48,892 nucleotides of DNA from assembly GCF_000374005.1 (NCBI RefSeq), contig NZ_KB893134.1:1-48892 (forward strand). Reading direction: 5' to 3'. The notes below the pieces were generated by a model. The model was given only the letters and a program-made list of their open reading frames with translations. It had not been told where the DNA came from and ran no database searches. The translations under genes and the position numbers were made by a program. The stretch is from Kiloniella laminariae DSM 19542 (GTDB lineage: Bacteria; Pseudomonadota; Alphaproteobacteria; Kiloniellales; Kiloniellaceae). Positions 1 to 8,075 of this stretch are shown here, piece by piece; position 1 is the stretch's first letter; each line of letters opens with the position of its first letter.

Positions 1-215
1 TCGTCAGCCTCGACTTCTCCATGCAGTTGGTAGCTCGGCAGCTTGCTGGCGATGAGCTGGCGCAGGCGCATGAAAAAGCGGATCGCCGTGTTGGCCTGAA
101 CGCCCACGATCTCGGCGGCGGCACGAGCCGTGCTGCCGACAACGAAGTGTTCGATCAGCCTACTTTGCTGGCGGGCTGTGAGCCGACTTTTGCGGGTGTA
201 CATCGTAGCTATCAT
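1..215 (-). CDS. IS1595/ISXO2-like transposase, N-terminal fragment
   Basis: The reading frame opens at ATG 215, preceded by a GGAGG Shine-Dalgarno four bases upstream, and runs off the left edge after about 71 residues. It starts MIATMYTRKSRLTARQQ and contains a helix-turn-helix stretch (TARAAAEIVGV, then NTAIRFFMRLRQLI). It ends at GEVEAD, which in ISXO2-like transposases immediately precedes the ESYFGG part of the DDE-type catalytic core. The N-terminal DNA-binding region is therefore intact here and the catalytic part is outside the window. ATG 203 is an alternative start but is poorly spaced from the ribosome site. Whether the full gene is functional cannot be judged. Confidence 0.8.
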   Translation of the reverse strand, partial: MIATMYTRKSRLTARQQSRLIEHFVVGSTARAAAEIVGVQANTAIRFFMRLRQLIASKLPSYQLHGEVEAD

Positions 216-227
216 AGAACCTCCAGA

Positions 228-249
228 GATTCTTAGCTACTTCAGCCCC
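228..249 (-). repeat. Terminal inverted repeat of the IS1595-like element
   Basis: The sequence reads inward from 249 as GGGGCTGAAGTAGCTAAG and then continues toward the transposase ribosome site. The G-rich start and the short distance to the transposase start match IS1595-type ends. The partner repeat is outside the window. Confidence 0.6.
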
Positions 250-256
250 AAAAATT

Positions 257-297
257 AAGGCAGGAAGACGACCCTGAAGAACCGCCTTTCCTGCCTT
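257..297 (-). terminator. Rho-independent terminator of the potFGHI-like operon
   Basis: A perfect 10-bp inverted repeat, AAGGCAGGAA (257-266) and TTCCTGCCTT (288-297), encloses a 21-base loop. On the minus strand it is followed by AATTTTT, the U-tract expected after a terminator. It lies 47 bases beyond the stop codon of the last permease gene. The IS element starts in or immediately after the T-run. Confidence 0.65.
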
Positions 298-344
298 ATG
301 AACACAGGAATTTCTCCTACGCCTTAAACCCGGATGACAAACCG

Positions 345-1157
345 CTATAGTCGATATTTCTGTCGTGCCTGATGCCTCATAATCAGGCCTGCGCAGATAA
401 CCCCCAAAGCCACAGCCAGAATAATCAATGTCGCCAGTGCATTAATATCAGGAGTCACCCCGAGTTTCACTTTCGAGAAAATCACCATCGGCAACGTGCT
501 GCTCCCCGGTCCGGAGACAAAACTGGCAATAACCAGATCATCCAGAGACATCGTGAAAGAAAGCAACCAGCCTGCAAGCATGGCCGGCGTTAACAGTGGA
601 AGAGTGATATCCCAGAGGACGCGCAAAGGCTTGCCCCCAAGATCCATGGCAGCTTCCTCCAGATTCTCCTCCATCCCGGAAAGAGCGGACTGAACAATTA
701 CCGCCACATACGCCATGCTGAAAGTAATATGAGCGATGGTTATTGTTGTAACACCACGGCCATTTGGCCATCCAACCAGATCTTCCATCGAAACGAACAG
801 CAGCAGCAAAGACAGTCCCGTGATCACTTCCGGCATGACAAGCGGCGCTGTGATCATTCCGGTAAAGGCCAAGCGCCCCCGAAATCGGCCAAAACGCGAT
901 AAGGCAAGCCCTGCCAACACCCCAAGAATAACGGAAAAGGTTGCCGACACAGCAGCGATACGAAAACTGAGAAGAGCTGCATCGATAATCAGATCGTTCT
1001 CGAACAGCTCCCCATACCATTTAACCGAGAAACCACCCCAGATTGTCGCAAGGCGAGAGCTGTTAAAGGAATAGAAAATCAGGGACAGGATCGGAACATA
1101 GAGAAAGGCAAAACCGAAAACCAGCACAGAAAGCAGAAAGGTTGAGCGTTTTTTCAT
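345..1157 (-). CDS. potI: ABC transporter permease, PotI/PotC type
   Basis: A 270-residue inner-membrane permease of a spermidine/putrescine-class importer. It has about six hydrophobic segments, the first at residues 8-30. The cytoplasmic EAA-type loop that docks on the ATPase is seen around EEAAMDLGGKPLRVLWDITLP. Length and motif fit PotC/PotI. The start ATG 1157 has GGAG seven bases upstream and lies three bases after the stop of the partner permease, so the two are translationally close. It is the last gene of the minus-strand operon, before the hairpin at 257-297. Substrate choice depends mainly on the binding protein, so polyamine specificity is inferred from family only; a quaternary or methylated amine is equally possible. 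Confidence 0.88.
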   Translation of the reverse strand: MKKRSTFLLSVLVFGFAFLYVPILSLIFYSFNSSRLATIWGGFSVKWYGELFENDLIIDAALLSFRIAAVSATFSVILGVLAGLALSRFGRFRGRLAFTGMITAPLVMPEVITGLSLLLLFVSMEDLVGWPNGRGVTTITIAHITFSMAYVAVIVQSALSGMEENLEEAAMDLGGKPLRVLWDITLPLLTPAMLAGWLLSFTMSLDDLVIASFVSGPGSSTLPMVIFSKVKLGVTPDINALATLIILAVALGVICAGLIMRHQARQKYRL

Positions 1158-1160
1158 GAT

Positions 1161-2132
1161 CTAGCTCCGCTCCCCGTCTTTTGCCTGGAAATGCTGGTAC
1201 ATCATGATCGGCACCACCAGAAAAGCCAGAAGAGCAACAGCAACAGCAGAAGCAACAGGCCAGTCCCGGTTACTGAAGAACTCATCAAACAAAACACGTC
1301 CGATCATCAGGGTGTCATAATTGCCCAACAGCGCTGGAATAACGTATTCACCCGTTGCCGGAATAAAGACCAGCAGAGATCCGGCAACAATCCCCGGCAG
1401 CGTCAGTGGCAAGGTTACTGTGTAAAAAACCGTGAAGGGTTTGCCGCCCAGATCCGCCGCCGCCTCATTCAGACTTTCGTCCAGCTTTTCCATTGTTGCG
1501 TAGAGCGGCAAGATCATGAAAGGCAAATAGGAGTAGACAATCCCCACATAGATCGCCCCTTCGGTAAACATCATGTTCAGAGGCTCATCAATAATTCCCA
1601 TTGAAAGCAAGGCCCCGTTAATAATGCCGTTTTTATTCAACAACCCCATCCAGGCATAGATCCGCAAGAGAAACGATGTCCAGAAGGGCAAAACAACCAT
1701 CAGCAGCAGTATGCCCCGGATATCAGAACGAGAACGGGCTATCCCATAGGCCATGGGATAGCCAATCAACAGACAGATGATTGTCGATTTCCCCGCAAGC
1801 AGGAGAGAGTTGAGATAGGAGGAGTAATAGAGATCGTCGGTAACTAGAAATCTGAAGCTCTCGAAGGTGATTGAAATCGTAAAACTCAGATCTTCCGCCC
1901 ATTCGAACAAAGGTGTGAACGGCGGTCGGGCAATCATCCCTTCAGCCAGGCTGATCTTGAGAACAATGACAAAGGGAACGATAAAAAAAATCAACAGCCA
2001 GACAAGCGGTACGGCGAGGACAAGACGCTTCCAGTTCCGCTGTATCAACCTGCCAATCACATCCCCTGCCAGCTTTACAAGGGAACCCGAGGATAGCGTA
2101 GAAAGCTTGTGATTTGTGACATCCCTGCTCAT
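1161..2132 (-). CDS. potH: ABC transporter permease, PotH/PotB type
   Basis: A 323-residue permease that pairs with the downstream PotI-like protein. An N-terminal extension of roughly 35 residues precedes the first membrane segment (VLAVPLVWLLIFFIVPFVIVL), as in PotH proteins. The EAA loop is present near NEAAADLGGKPFTVFYTVTLP. ATG 2132 is chosen because it forms an ATGA overlap with the stop of the ATPase gene, typical of coupled translation. The longer frame opening at 2165 would overlap the ATPase by more than 30 bases. Role: half of the membrane channel of the amine importer. Confidence 0.87.
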   Translation of the reverse strand: MSRDVTNHKLSTLSSGSLVKLAGDVIGRLIQRNWKRLVLAVPLVWLLIFFIVPFVIVLKISLAEGMIARPPFTPLFEWAEDLSFTISITFESFRFLVTDDLYYSSYLNSLLLAGKSTIICLLIGYPMAYGIARSRSDIRGILLLMVVLPFWTSFLLRIYAWMGLLNKNGIINGALLSMGIIDEPLNMMFTEGAIYVGIVYSYLPFMILPLYATMEKLDESLNEAAADLGGKPFTVFYTVTLPLTLPGIVAGSLLVFIPATGEYVIPALLGNYDTLMIGRVLFDEFFSNRDWPVASAVAVALLAFLVVPIMMYQHFQAKDGERS

Positions 2133-3280
2133 TTCATCAACACCACCATACTGGAGGGATCCCACGAAACAAAAACTGCGTCTTCCCAGGTAAGGTTACG
2201 CTCCCCTTCCGAAGAGCGGCGCAGGTTCGGTGTCGTTGCTTGCAGAATCTGACCATTGGCCAAACGGATCCTGTAAATTGTATGAGTCCCCATATAGGCG
2301 ATATCGTGAATGAAGGCAGGAAGTTCGTTTATGCCCTGTCCCGCCTTAGCTTGACGTGTAATCTGGATTTTTTCTGGCCGGACTGCCAGCCAGAGCTGCC
2401 GGGCTTCCTTAACCGCCACCCCCCAATCGAGATGAAAATCCTGGCCAAGAGATCCACAGTGCGCCACCAGATGATCCCGACCGCTTTCCTTGACCTGACA
2501 ATCAAACATATTGATTGAGCCGATAAATTCAGCAGTGAATTTCGTTTCAGGACTTTCGTAAATATCCGACGGTGTTCCAACCTGGATCACATTACCTTTA
2601 TCCATAACCGCAATCCGGCTGGACAAAGTCATCGCTTCTTCCTGATCGTGCGTTACCACGATAAAGGTAATGCCCAACTTGTCCTGAATGTTCATCAGTT
2701 CAAACTGGGTATGCTCCCGCAATCTTTTGTCCAGTGCACCCAGCGGTTCATCCAGAAGCAGTACTTTTGGACGCTTCACCAGGGAACGCGCCAAAGCCAC
2801 CCGTTGCTTCTGCCCCCCGGACAGTTGGTTGGGTTTACGTTTGGCAAAGTCAGACATCTCGACCAGTGCCAGCATATCCGCAACCCGTTCGCGGGTTTCT
2901 GCCTTTGAGACTCCATCCCGGCGCAAGCCATAAGCAACGTTTTTTTCCACCGTCATATGCGGGAAGAGTGCATAGGATTGAAACATCATATTTACCGGGC
3001 GCTCGTAGGGGGGCATATCCGTCACATCAATGCCGTCAATAATCACCCGGCCTTTGCTGGGCTTTTCAAAGCCAGCCAGAATACGCAACAGTGTGGTTTT
3101 GCCACAACCAGACCCACCGAGAAGCGAGAAAAGTTCGCCCTTGTATATTTTCAGGCTGATGTCGTCGATTGCGGTAAAAACACCAAACTTCTTTCCGACA
3201 CCCTGAATATCGATAAAGGGCTCTGCTTCGGAATCAAAAGCAGGTCTATCCCCAACAATCGGCTTTTTGAATTCGGTCAT
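2129..3280 (-). CDS. potG: ABC transporter ATPase, PotG/PotA type
   Basis: A 383-residue cytoplasmic ATPase that powers the amine importer. It shows the Walker A motif GGSGCGKTT near residue 56, the signature LSGGQKQRVALARSL, Walker B LLLDEPLGALD and the H-loop VVTHDQEEA. A C-terminal TOBE-type regulatory domain follows from about residue 285, as is usual for PotA/PotG. ATG 3280 is preceded by AGGAG at ten bases; the adjacent GTG 3283 has slightly better spacing and is possible. It is separated from the binding-protein gene by 67 bases holding a hairpin, and overlaps the next permease gene by four bases. Confidence 0.9.
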   Translation of the reverse strand: MTEFKKPIVGDRPAFDSEAEPFIDIQGVGKKFGVFTAIDDISLKIYKGELFSLLGGSGCGKTTLLRILAGFEKPSKGRVIIDGIDVTDMPPYERPVNMMFQSYALFPHMTVEKNVAYGLRRDGVSKAETRERVADMLALVEMSDFAKRKPNQLSGGQKQRVALARSLVKRPKVLLLDEPLGALDKRLREHTQFELMNIQDKLGITFIVVTHDQEEAMTLSSRIAVMDKGNVIQVGTPSDIYESPETKFTAEFIGSINMFDCQVKESGRDHLVAHCGSLGQDFHLDWGVAVKEARQLWLAVRPEKIQITRQAKAGQGINELPAFIHDIAYMGTHTIYRIRLANGQILQATTPNLRRSSEGERNLTWEDAVFVSWDPSSMVVLMK

Positions 3281-3306
3281 CACACGCTTTCTCCTAAAGC
3301 GGGAAC

Positions 3307-3343
3307 GGGTAACCCTGCACCTGATCTCTCAGCAGGGCTACCC
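3307..3343 (-). other. Intercistronic hairpin between potF-like and potG-like genes
   Basis: GGGTAACCCTGC (3307-3318) pairs with GCAGGGCTACCC (3332-3343) over 12 positions with one wobble or mismatch and a 13-base loop. It sits between the stop of the binding-protein gene (3351) and the ATPase start (3280). No U-tract follows on the minus strand, so it looks like a processing or 3'-stabilising hairpin rather than a full terminator. Such structures often let the binding protein be made in excess over membrane components; that role is inferred here. Confidence 0.5.
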
Positions 3344-3350
3344 ACTGAAG

Positions 3351-4478
3351 TTAACTTCCAGTCTTGATCCGGCTCCAGCTGCGCGTCCGAACACGCTCTA
3401 CCTTTGGCGGCAATGTTTTTGCAAGGTACATCCGCTCCATAGCCTTGCTATCAGGATAGACTGCTGGATTGGTCCGAATCTCTTCGTCAACCAACGGGGT
3501 TGCAGCCTTGTTGGCATTCGCATACCAGGTATAGTTGGTTGCAGCCGCAATCACTTCGGGGCGCATCATATAGTTGAGCCACTTGTAGGCAGCTTCCTTG
3601 TTCGGCGCATCACTCGGGATCGCCCACATATCAAACCAGGCTCCGGCCCCTTCTTCCGGCACAAAATAATTCAGCTTGATCTCCACACCAGCTTCTTCCG
3701 CCCGTGCTGCTGCCACGGCATAATCACCGGACCAGGTCATGGCAATACAGCGTTCCTTGTTCGGTAAAGCGTTCAGATAGTTAGAGCTGTCAAACGTCGT
3801 GACACTGCCCCTGATCGCTGATACGGCCTCGACAACCTTGTCGTAATCTTCCGGGTTGGTCGACATGGGATCCAGGCCGAGATAGGAAAGCGTCATCGGA
3901 ATCACATCTACGGGTGAATCCAGCAAAGACACACCACAGTCCGCAAACTTGGAAATAATGGAGGGATCCAGGATCATGCTGAAAGAGCCAATGGGCGCAT
4001 CAGGCATCCGCTCCTTGATCATGTCAACATTGTAGGTGATGCCAACAGTACCCCACATGTAAGGTATTCCGTACCGGTTGTCCTCATCCCAGTTTGCCAC
4101 AACTTTCAGAATATCCACATCCAGGTTGGCATAATTATCGAGTTTGCTTTTATCAAGAACATCAAACACTCCCGCCTGGATAAGACGCGGCATGAACGAG
4201 CCTGCATGTAAAACAACATCATAACCGGAACTCCCGGTAATCAGCTTGGCATCAACCGTTTCGCTGGAATCGTAGGTGTCATAAATGACCTTGATCCCCG
4301 TTTCAGCTTCAAAATCAGCAATTGTACTTTCACCGATATAATCCACCCAGTTATAGACATGCAGTTCCTCGGCTTTAGCAGCTGATGCCGCCAAACATAA
4401 AGAAACAGCGGGTCCTGTCAGCAGTGCAACAGAGGAAAAGCGCCCCAATACAGCCCCAATTTTTTTTCTTGTACTCAT
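3351..4478 (-). CDS. potF: Periplasmic amine/polyamine-binding protein, PotF/PotD type
   Basis: A 375-residue substrate-binding protein. The Sec signal peptide runs from the basic N-terminus (MSTRKKIG) through a hydrophobic stretch to a likely AKA|EE cleavage near residue 36. The mature protein starts EELHVYNWVDYIGE, the hallmark opening of PotF/PotD proteins, and contains MWGTVGITYN and MTWSGDYAVAAARA typical of the family. ATG 4478 has GGGAG six bases upstream; a longer frame from 4502 lacks a better site. The gene follows the acyl-CoA dehydrogenase by 154 bases and starts the transporter block. Ligand is unknown; the catabolic genes opposite suggest a methylated or quaternary amine rather than a plain polyamine. 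Confidence 0.88.
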   Translation of the reverse strand: MSTRKKIGAVLGRFSSVALLTGPAVSLCLAASAAKAEELHVYNWVDYIGESTIADFEAETGIKVIYDTYDSSETVDAKLITGSSGYDVVLHAGSFMPRLIQAGVFDVLDKSKLDNYANLDVDILKVVANWDEDNRYGIPYMWGTVGITYNVDMIKERMPDAPIGSFSMILDPSIISKFADCGVSLLDSPVDVIPMTLSYLGLDPMSTNPEDYDKVVEAVSAIRGSVTTFDSSNYLNALPNKERCIAMTWSGDYAVAAARAEEAGVEIKLNYFVPEEGAGAWFDMWAIPSDAPNKEAAYKWLNYMMRPEVIAAATNYTWYANANKAATPLVDEEIRTNPAVYPDSKAMERMYLAKTLPPKVERVRTRSWSRIKTGS

Positions 4479-4632
4479 GAGTATCTCCCAGTTCATTGAC
4501 ACGCGCGCTCCCTGATTTTTTTATATTCTTCAGCGCATGCCCAATTTGATCAGAAGGTACCTCAACCAGATCTTGTTGTTTTTGTACTGCCTTGTTTTTG
4601 TGCTGGATAGAAGTCCCGCTTAAACATCAAGC

Positions 4633-5820
4633 TCATGGGTTCGTTGATCCAATCAGACCATCCAACCCACGTTTATTAAAAATTCCTCCTATAATTAATC
4701 TCTGGATTTCACTGGTACCTTCCCAGATCCGGTCCACCCTGACTTCCCGATAGAAGCGTTCGGCAGGATTTTCACGCATGTAGCCGCGTCCGCCAAAAAT
4801 CTGGACACAGCGATCGGCAACCCGTCCGACCATTTCCGAAGCATAAAGTTTGACCATCGAACAGCGCGCGTGAAGCCGCTTCAGATCCTCGCCCCGGTCA
4901 TGAGCCTGGGCAGCTTCATAGGTCATCAGCCGAGCTGCCCAGAGTTCTGTCGCACTATCTGCCAGCATGGCCTGGATCAACTGGTATTGGGCAATCGGCT
5001 GTCCATTTGCCAAACGACTCTTGGCAAAGGCACCGGCCTCTTCGATAAGCCGCTCCGCCGCCCCGCAACTCCGTGCCGCAATCATCAACCGTTCGCGCCG
5101 GAACCAGGCGCGGGTAAAATCCATGCCACTGCCTTCATCCCCAATCCGGTTTGACACCGGGACCCGCACATCCGTAAATCGATAGGTAGGGTGGTGTGCT
5201 TCAAAAGTATGAGAAAACAGCGGTGTATCAATTATTTCTATGCCATCAGAATCCAGATCGACGAAAAACAGGACATGTGCGCCCGCATGATCACCCCCCT
5301 CAAGCCGAGCCTGAAAAACCGCAAAATCAGCGAGGTTGGCGGAAGTAACAAACCACTTTTCTCCGTTCAGAACATAATGGTCATCTTCCAGACGGGCTGT
5401 GGCATTCAGGCCGTCAACATCAGACCCTGATTCTGCTTCGGTAATCGCATAACATTCGTGACGTTCCCCTTTGAGCAACGGCACAACATAACGATTGATT
5501 TGATCTTCACTACAGGCTTCAAACATCCATTTATGAGCTTCGCTGAAACACCAGCCCAGAGCATTTGTCACCCGCCCCAGTTGCTCGTAGATCGCAACCT
5601 GCTCGACAACACTAAGTTCCAGTCCGCCGTACTGCTTTGGTGCATCCATACCAGAAAGCTTGAAATCCTGGGCTTTCTGCCGTTGCCGCTGCCGGATCTC
5701 TGGTTTCAGTTCTCCACCATTCAACTCGGCCTCAACTTCGAAAGGAATAAGATCGTGCTCAACAAATTCACGCATTTTCCCAGCCCAAACCCGCGCCTCT
5801 TCAGGCAAGCGAAAGTCCAT
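4633..5820 (-). CDS. Acyl-CoA dehydrogenase
   Basis: A 395-residue FAD-dependent dehydrogenase of normal family length. It would introduce an alpha,beta double bond into an acyl-CoA and pass electrons to an electron-transfer flavoprotein. Seen: the FAD/substrate motif YAITEAESGSD, the loop NGEKWFVTSA, and the C-terminal catalytic-glutamate motif IWEGTSEIQR. ATG 5820 has AGGAG seven bases upstream; GTG 5823 is possible. It lies between the TetR gene (44 bases upstream) and the importer genes on the same strand, so it probably belongs to the same regulon. With the acyl-CoA synthetase on the other arm it suggests a CoA-thioester stage late in the pathway. The actual acyl group is unknown. Confidence 0.85.
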   Translation of the reverse strand: MDFRLPEEARVWAGKMREFVEHDLIPFEVEAELNGGELKPEIRQRQRQKAQDFKLSGMDAPKQYGGLELSVVEQVAIYEQLGRVTNALGWCFSEAHKWMFEACSEDQINRYVVPLLKGERHECYAITEAESGSDVDGLNATARLEDDHYVLNGEKWFVTSANLADFAVFQARLEGGDHAGAHVLFFVDLDSDGIEIIDTPLFSHTFEAHHPTYRFTDVRVPVSNRIGDEGSGMDFTRAWFRRERLMIAARSCGAAERLIEEAGAFAKSRLANGQPIAQYQLIQAMLADSATELWAARLMTYEAAQAHDRGEDLKRLHARCSMVKLYASEMVGRVADRCVQIFGGRGYMRENPAERFYREVRVDRIWEGTSEIQRLIIGGIFNKRGLDGLIGSTNP

Positions 5821-5864
5821 CACCCTGCTCCTGTATTGCTGACCAACCAGTTCTGCCCGGTCGA

Positions 5865-6527
5865 TTATTTTTTAGTAGGTTTTAAGCTCTCGATCTGAGT
5901 TGCTTTCGAAGGGAAAAGTGCCTTCATCAATTCGAATGAAGCGTTCGCCGCCTCCTGCTGCTTTATCGACTTCGGCGTAATCAGATACCTCTGCCACAAA
6001 CTGTCTGTCATACCCTCAATAGCCAGAGCCGCAATCTGCGGATCCACAATGGCTCCGCCCTCACCACAGACCTTGCGACAAAGATCACAAAGAACTTCTG
6101 TATGGGACTCATCCAGAGATCCGCACTCCTTCATGTAGGTAGGGCGCGATTTTGACTCTCCCCAAAAAGCATACCAGACAGCTATCTTCTTCCTGTTAAA
6201 AACCGAGCGATTGAAATCAGCCCTCACAACCGCACAGAGCTGCTCAACCGGATCCTCACCAGCCTCTTCAAGCGCCGTAGCCCAGGCATTACGATACTCC
6301 TCAGCCATAAACCTGAGCGTCTCAAGAAAAAGGATGTCCTTGCTCTTGAAGTGAAAAATCACAATCCCCTGCGACACCCCTGCACGATCAGCAACCTTTG
6401 CCAGAGTCGTGTCAGAAAACCCCAGTCGATCTATGCAGTCGATCGTCGCATCAATCAGCTGCTGCTTCCTGAAGACTTTTTGCGCTGCTCTGCTGCGCCT
6501 AGGAGTCTGTTTCATTTTCATTTCCAT
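5865..6527 (-). CDS. TetR-family regulator, BetI-like
   Basis: A 220-residue repressor-type protein. The N-terminal helix-turn-helix covers about residues 17-65 (TTLAKVADRAGVSQGIVIFHF). The ligand-binding half contains VWYAFWGESKSRPTYMKEC and resembles BetI, the choline-responsive repressor of glycine-betaine synthesis. It is first on the minus-strand arm and diverges from the aminotransferase gene across a 168-bp region with palindromes, so it most likely controls both arms and its own gene. The start is uncertain: in-frame ATGs at 6527, 6521 and 6515 are closely spaced and none has a strong ribosome site. BetI likeness hints at a choline- or betaine-like inducer, but this is inference. Confidence 0.82.
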   Translation of the reverse strand: MEMKMKQTPRRSRAAQKVFRKQQLIDATIDCIDRLGFSDTTLAKVADRAGVSQGIVIFHFKSKDILFLETLRFMAEEYRNAWATALEEAGEDPVEQLCAVVRADFNRSVFNRKKIAVWYAFWGESKSRPTYMKECGSLDESHTEVLCDLCRKVCGEGGAIVDPQIAALAIEGMTDSLWQRYLITPKSIKQQEAANASFELMKALFPSKATQIESLKPTKK

Positions 6528-6531
6528 ATTG

Positions 6532-6546
6532 ACTAAAAGCTTTAGT
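6532..6546. promoter_or_regulatory. Inverted repeat in the divergent control region (candidate operator)
   Basis: ACTAAA and TTTAGT arms flank a 3-base centre (AGC), starting 5 bases upstream of the longest TetR start. A regulator bound here would block the TetR-acdH-pot arm. Assignment rests on position and symmetry only. Confidence 0.35.
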
Positions 6547-6617
6547 TTAATATTTTTATATCGTCAATAATAAAATATATTACTAATAATATCAATGTTT
6601 TATATACAAATATTGAA

Positions 6618-6627
6618 TGAGCGCTCA
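6618..6627. promoter_or_regulatory. Perfect palindrome TGAGCGCTCA (candidate BetI-like operator)
   Basis: A 10-bp perfect palindrome centred in AT-rich DNA, 69 bases before the aminotransferase start. Its form resembles the TGAACGTTCA core expected of BetI-type operators, which fits the BetI-like regulator next to it. Binding is inferred. Confidence 0.45.
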
Positions 6628-6695
6628 GTTTATTATGGACAATTTCAAATTCCAAAATCACAATGCAGCAACAAAATGTCTGAAAGGTCCTAATC

Positions 6696-8009
6696 ATGAG
6701 ATCCCTTACCAAAAGCAACGCTCAGTTCAAAAAAGCCCTCCAAAAGCTGCCTCTTGGCGTCGCTTCCAACTTTCGCTACTGGGGCGATGACAAGACAATT
6801 TATGTCAAACAGGGAAAGGGGGCCCGCTTCTCGGACCTGGACGACAATCAATACATTGATTACCGCATGGGCTATGGGCCCGGCATTCTCGGTTATGCAG
6901 ATGATCGCGTTGATGCAGCTGCCATTGAGGGCATGAAGGTTGGTGGAGTCTTTGCCCTTGCAACCGAGCTGGAATACACCGTCGCGAATCGCATTTCCCG
7001 GATGGTACCTGCCGCCGAGCTGGTCCGTTTTTCCAACTCCGGGACAGAAGCCGTGATGGCGGCGCTGCGGATTGCCCGTGGTTATACCGGTAAAGACTCC
7101 TACATTATTATCGAAGGCGGATATCACGGCCTGTTTGACGCGGCACTTTGGTACACCCCCATGGAAGATTGGGTCGAAGGCCAGGGTGATCCTGAACTGG
7201 TTCCCTATAGCGACGGCGTCCCCCAGATGCTGAAAAAACTGATCCACACCGTACCGCTCAACGATGCCAACAAACTCGAAGAGGTACTCAAAAAGCACGG
7301 GGCTGATATTGGCGCCCTGTTGATCGAGCCGATTATGGGCAACTGTTGCAGCATTGCCGCGAACGCCGAATATATCCGCCAGGTGCGTGAACTCTGCGAT
7401 CGCTACGGCGTCATCATGATCATCGACGAGGTAAAAACCGGCTTCCGTGTCGCAAAGGGTGGTGTTCAGGAACTCTATGGAGTCAAAGCCGATCTCTGTA
7501 CCTTTGCCAAGGCTGTCGCCAATGGTTACCCGATCTCGATCGTCGCCGGACGCGAAGAAATCATGCGCAAGGTCGGCAATGGAATCGCCCATGGTGGCAC
7601 CTATACCGCCCATTCGGTATCGCTGGCAGCAGCAAACAAAACCTTGGAAATACTGGATGAAACCAGTGCGCTTGAAGATATCGCCAGCTTCGGTCTCGAC
7701 ATGCAAAAGGGCATCAGCGAAATCCTCGACAGCCGTGATATCCCCCACTCCTTCTCAGGTCACCCTTCCATGGGCGGACTATTCTTCAACGAACATCCAC
7801 CAGTGAACTACCGCAGCTGGAAAAAAAGCGACTACTCCTTCTATGACACCATGGCCCAGCATCTCCATGAACTGGGCATCCTCTGTGAACCGGACAGTCG
7901 CGAACCCTGGTTTATCTCGGCAGCACACGACAAGAGCTGTCTGGTTGAAACACTGAACAAGTTTGAAAAAGCCGTCGACCAGACCTGCGAACAGCTGAAA
8001 GTCGCCTGA
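6696..8009 (+). CDS. Class III PLP aminotransferase (GSA-aminomutase-like)
   Basis: A 437-residue PLP enzyme of the class III aminotransferase fold, close to the glutamate-1-semialdehyde aminomutase branch. Seen: RFSNSGTEAVMAALR (cofactor phosphate binding), IIEGGYHG, the cofactor-contacting aspartate in MIIDEVKTGFR, and the Schiff-base lysine in TFAKAVANG (about K272). ATG 6696 has AAAGG upstream. It is the first gene of the plus-strand arm. A heme role is unlikely: Alphaproteobacteria normally make 5-aminolevulinate by ALA synthase, and the gene sits among catabolic genes. More likely it transaminates a terminal or omega amine, giving an aldehyde or keto acid for the downstream dehydrogenase. 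Exact substrate unknown. Confidence 0.85.
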   Translation: MRSLTKSNAQFKKALQKLPLGVASNFRYWGDDKTIYVKQGKGARFSDLDDNQYIDYRMGYGPGILGYADDRVDAAAIEGMKVGGVFALATELEYTVANRISRMVPAAELVRFSNSGTEAVMAALRIARGYTGKDSYIIIEGGYHGLFDAALWYTPMEDWVEGQGDPELVPYSDGVPQMLKKLIHTVPLNDANKLEEVLKKHGADIGALLIEPIMGNCCSIAANAEYIRQVRELCDRYGVIMIIDEVKTGFRVAKGGVQELYGVKADLCTFAKAVANGYPISIVAGREEIMRKVGNGIAHGGTYTAHSVSLAAANKTLEILDETSALEDIASFGLDMQKGISEILDSRDIPHSFSGHPSMGGLFFNEHPPVNYRSWKKSDYSFYDTMAQHLHELGILCEPDSREPWFISAAHDKSCLVETLNKFEKAVDQTCEQLKVA

Positions 8010-8075
8010 TCCGGCCTTTCTGCCCTAATCCGTTTTTTACAGGGGAGGCAGGCCAAGCGGCTCGCCACAGATAAA

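Larger units (their letters stand above)
1..249 (-). mobile_element. IS1595-family (ISXO2-like) insertion sequence, partial
   Basis: This is the end of an insertion sequence whose remainder lies outside the window. The element end is set at 249, where the minus strand begins GGGGCTGAAGTAGCTAAG, a G-rich terminal repeat typical of IS1595-type ends. The transposase start lies about 34 bp inside this end. The next eight bases (250-257) are AT-rich and would be one copy of the 8-bp target duplication usual for the family. GC content is visibly higher than in neighbouring genes, which suggests a recent arrival. The other end and second target copy cannot be seen. Confidence 0.75.

Noticed and set aside
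6690-7748. Long minus-strand open frame (352 codons) opposite the aminotransferase gene
   Set aside because: It is antisense to a gene with clear PLP-enzyme motifs, has no recognisable domain, and reflects codon bias of the plus-strand gene.
6696-8009. Glutamate-1-semialdehyde aminomutase (hemL) for heme synthesis
   Set aside because: Alphaproteobacteria normally use ALA synthase, no hemA of the C5 pathway is near, and the gene is in a catabolic operon away from the hem block.
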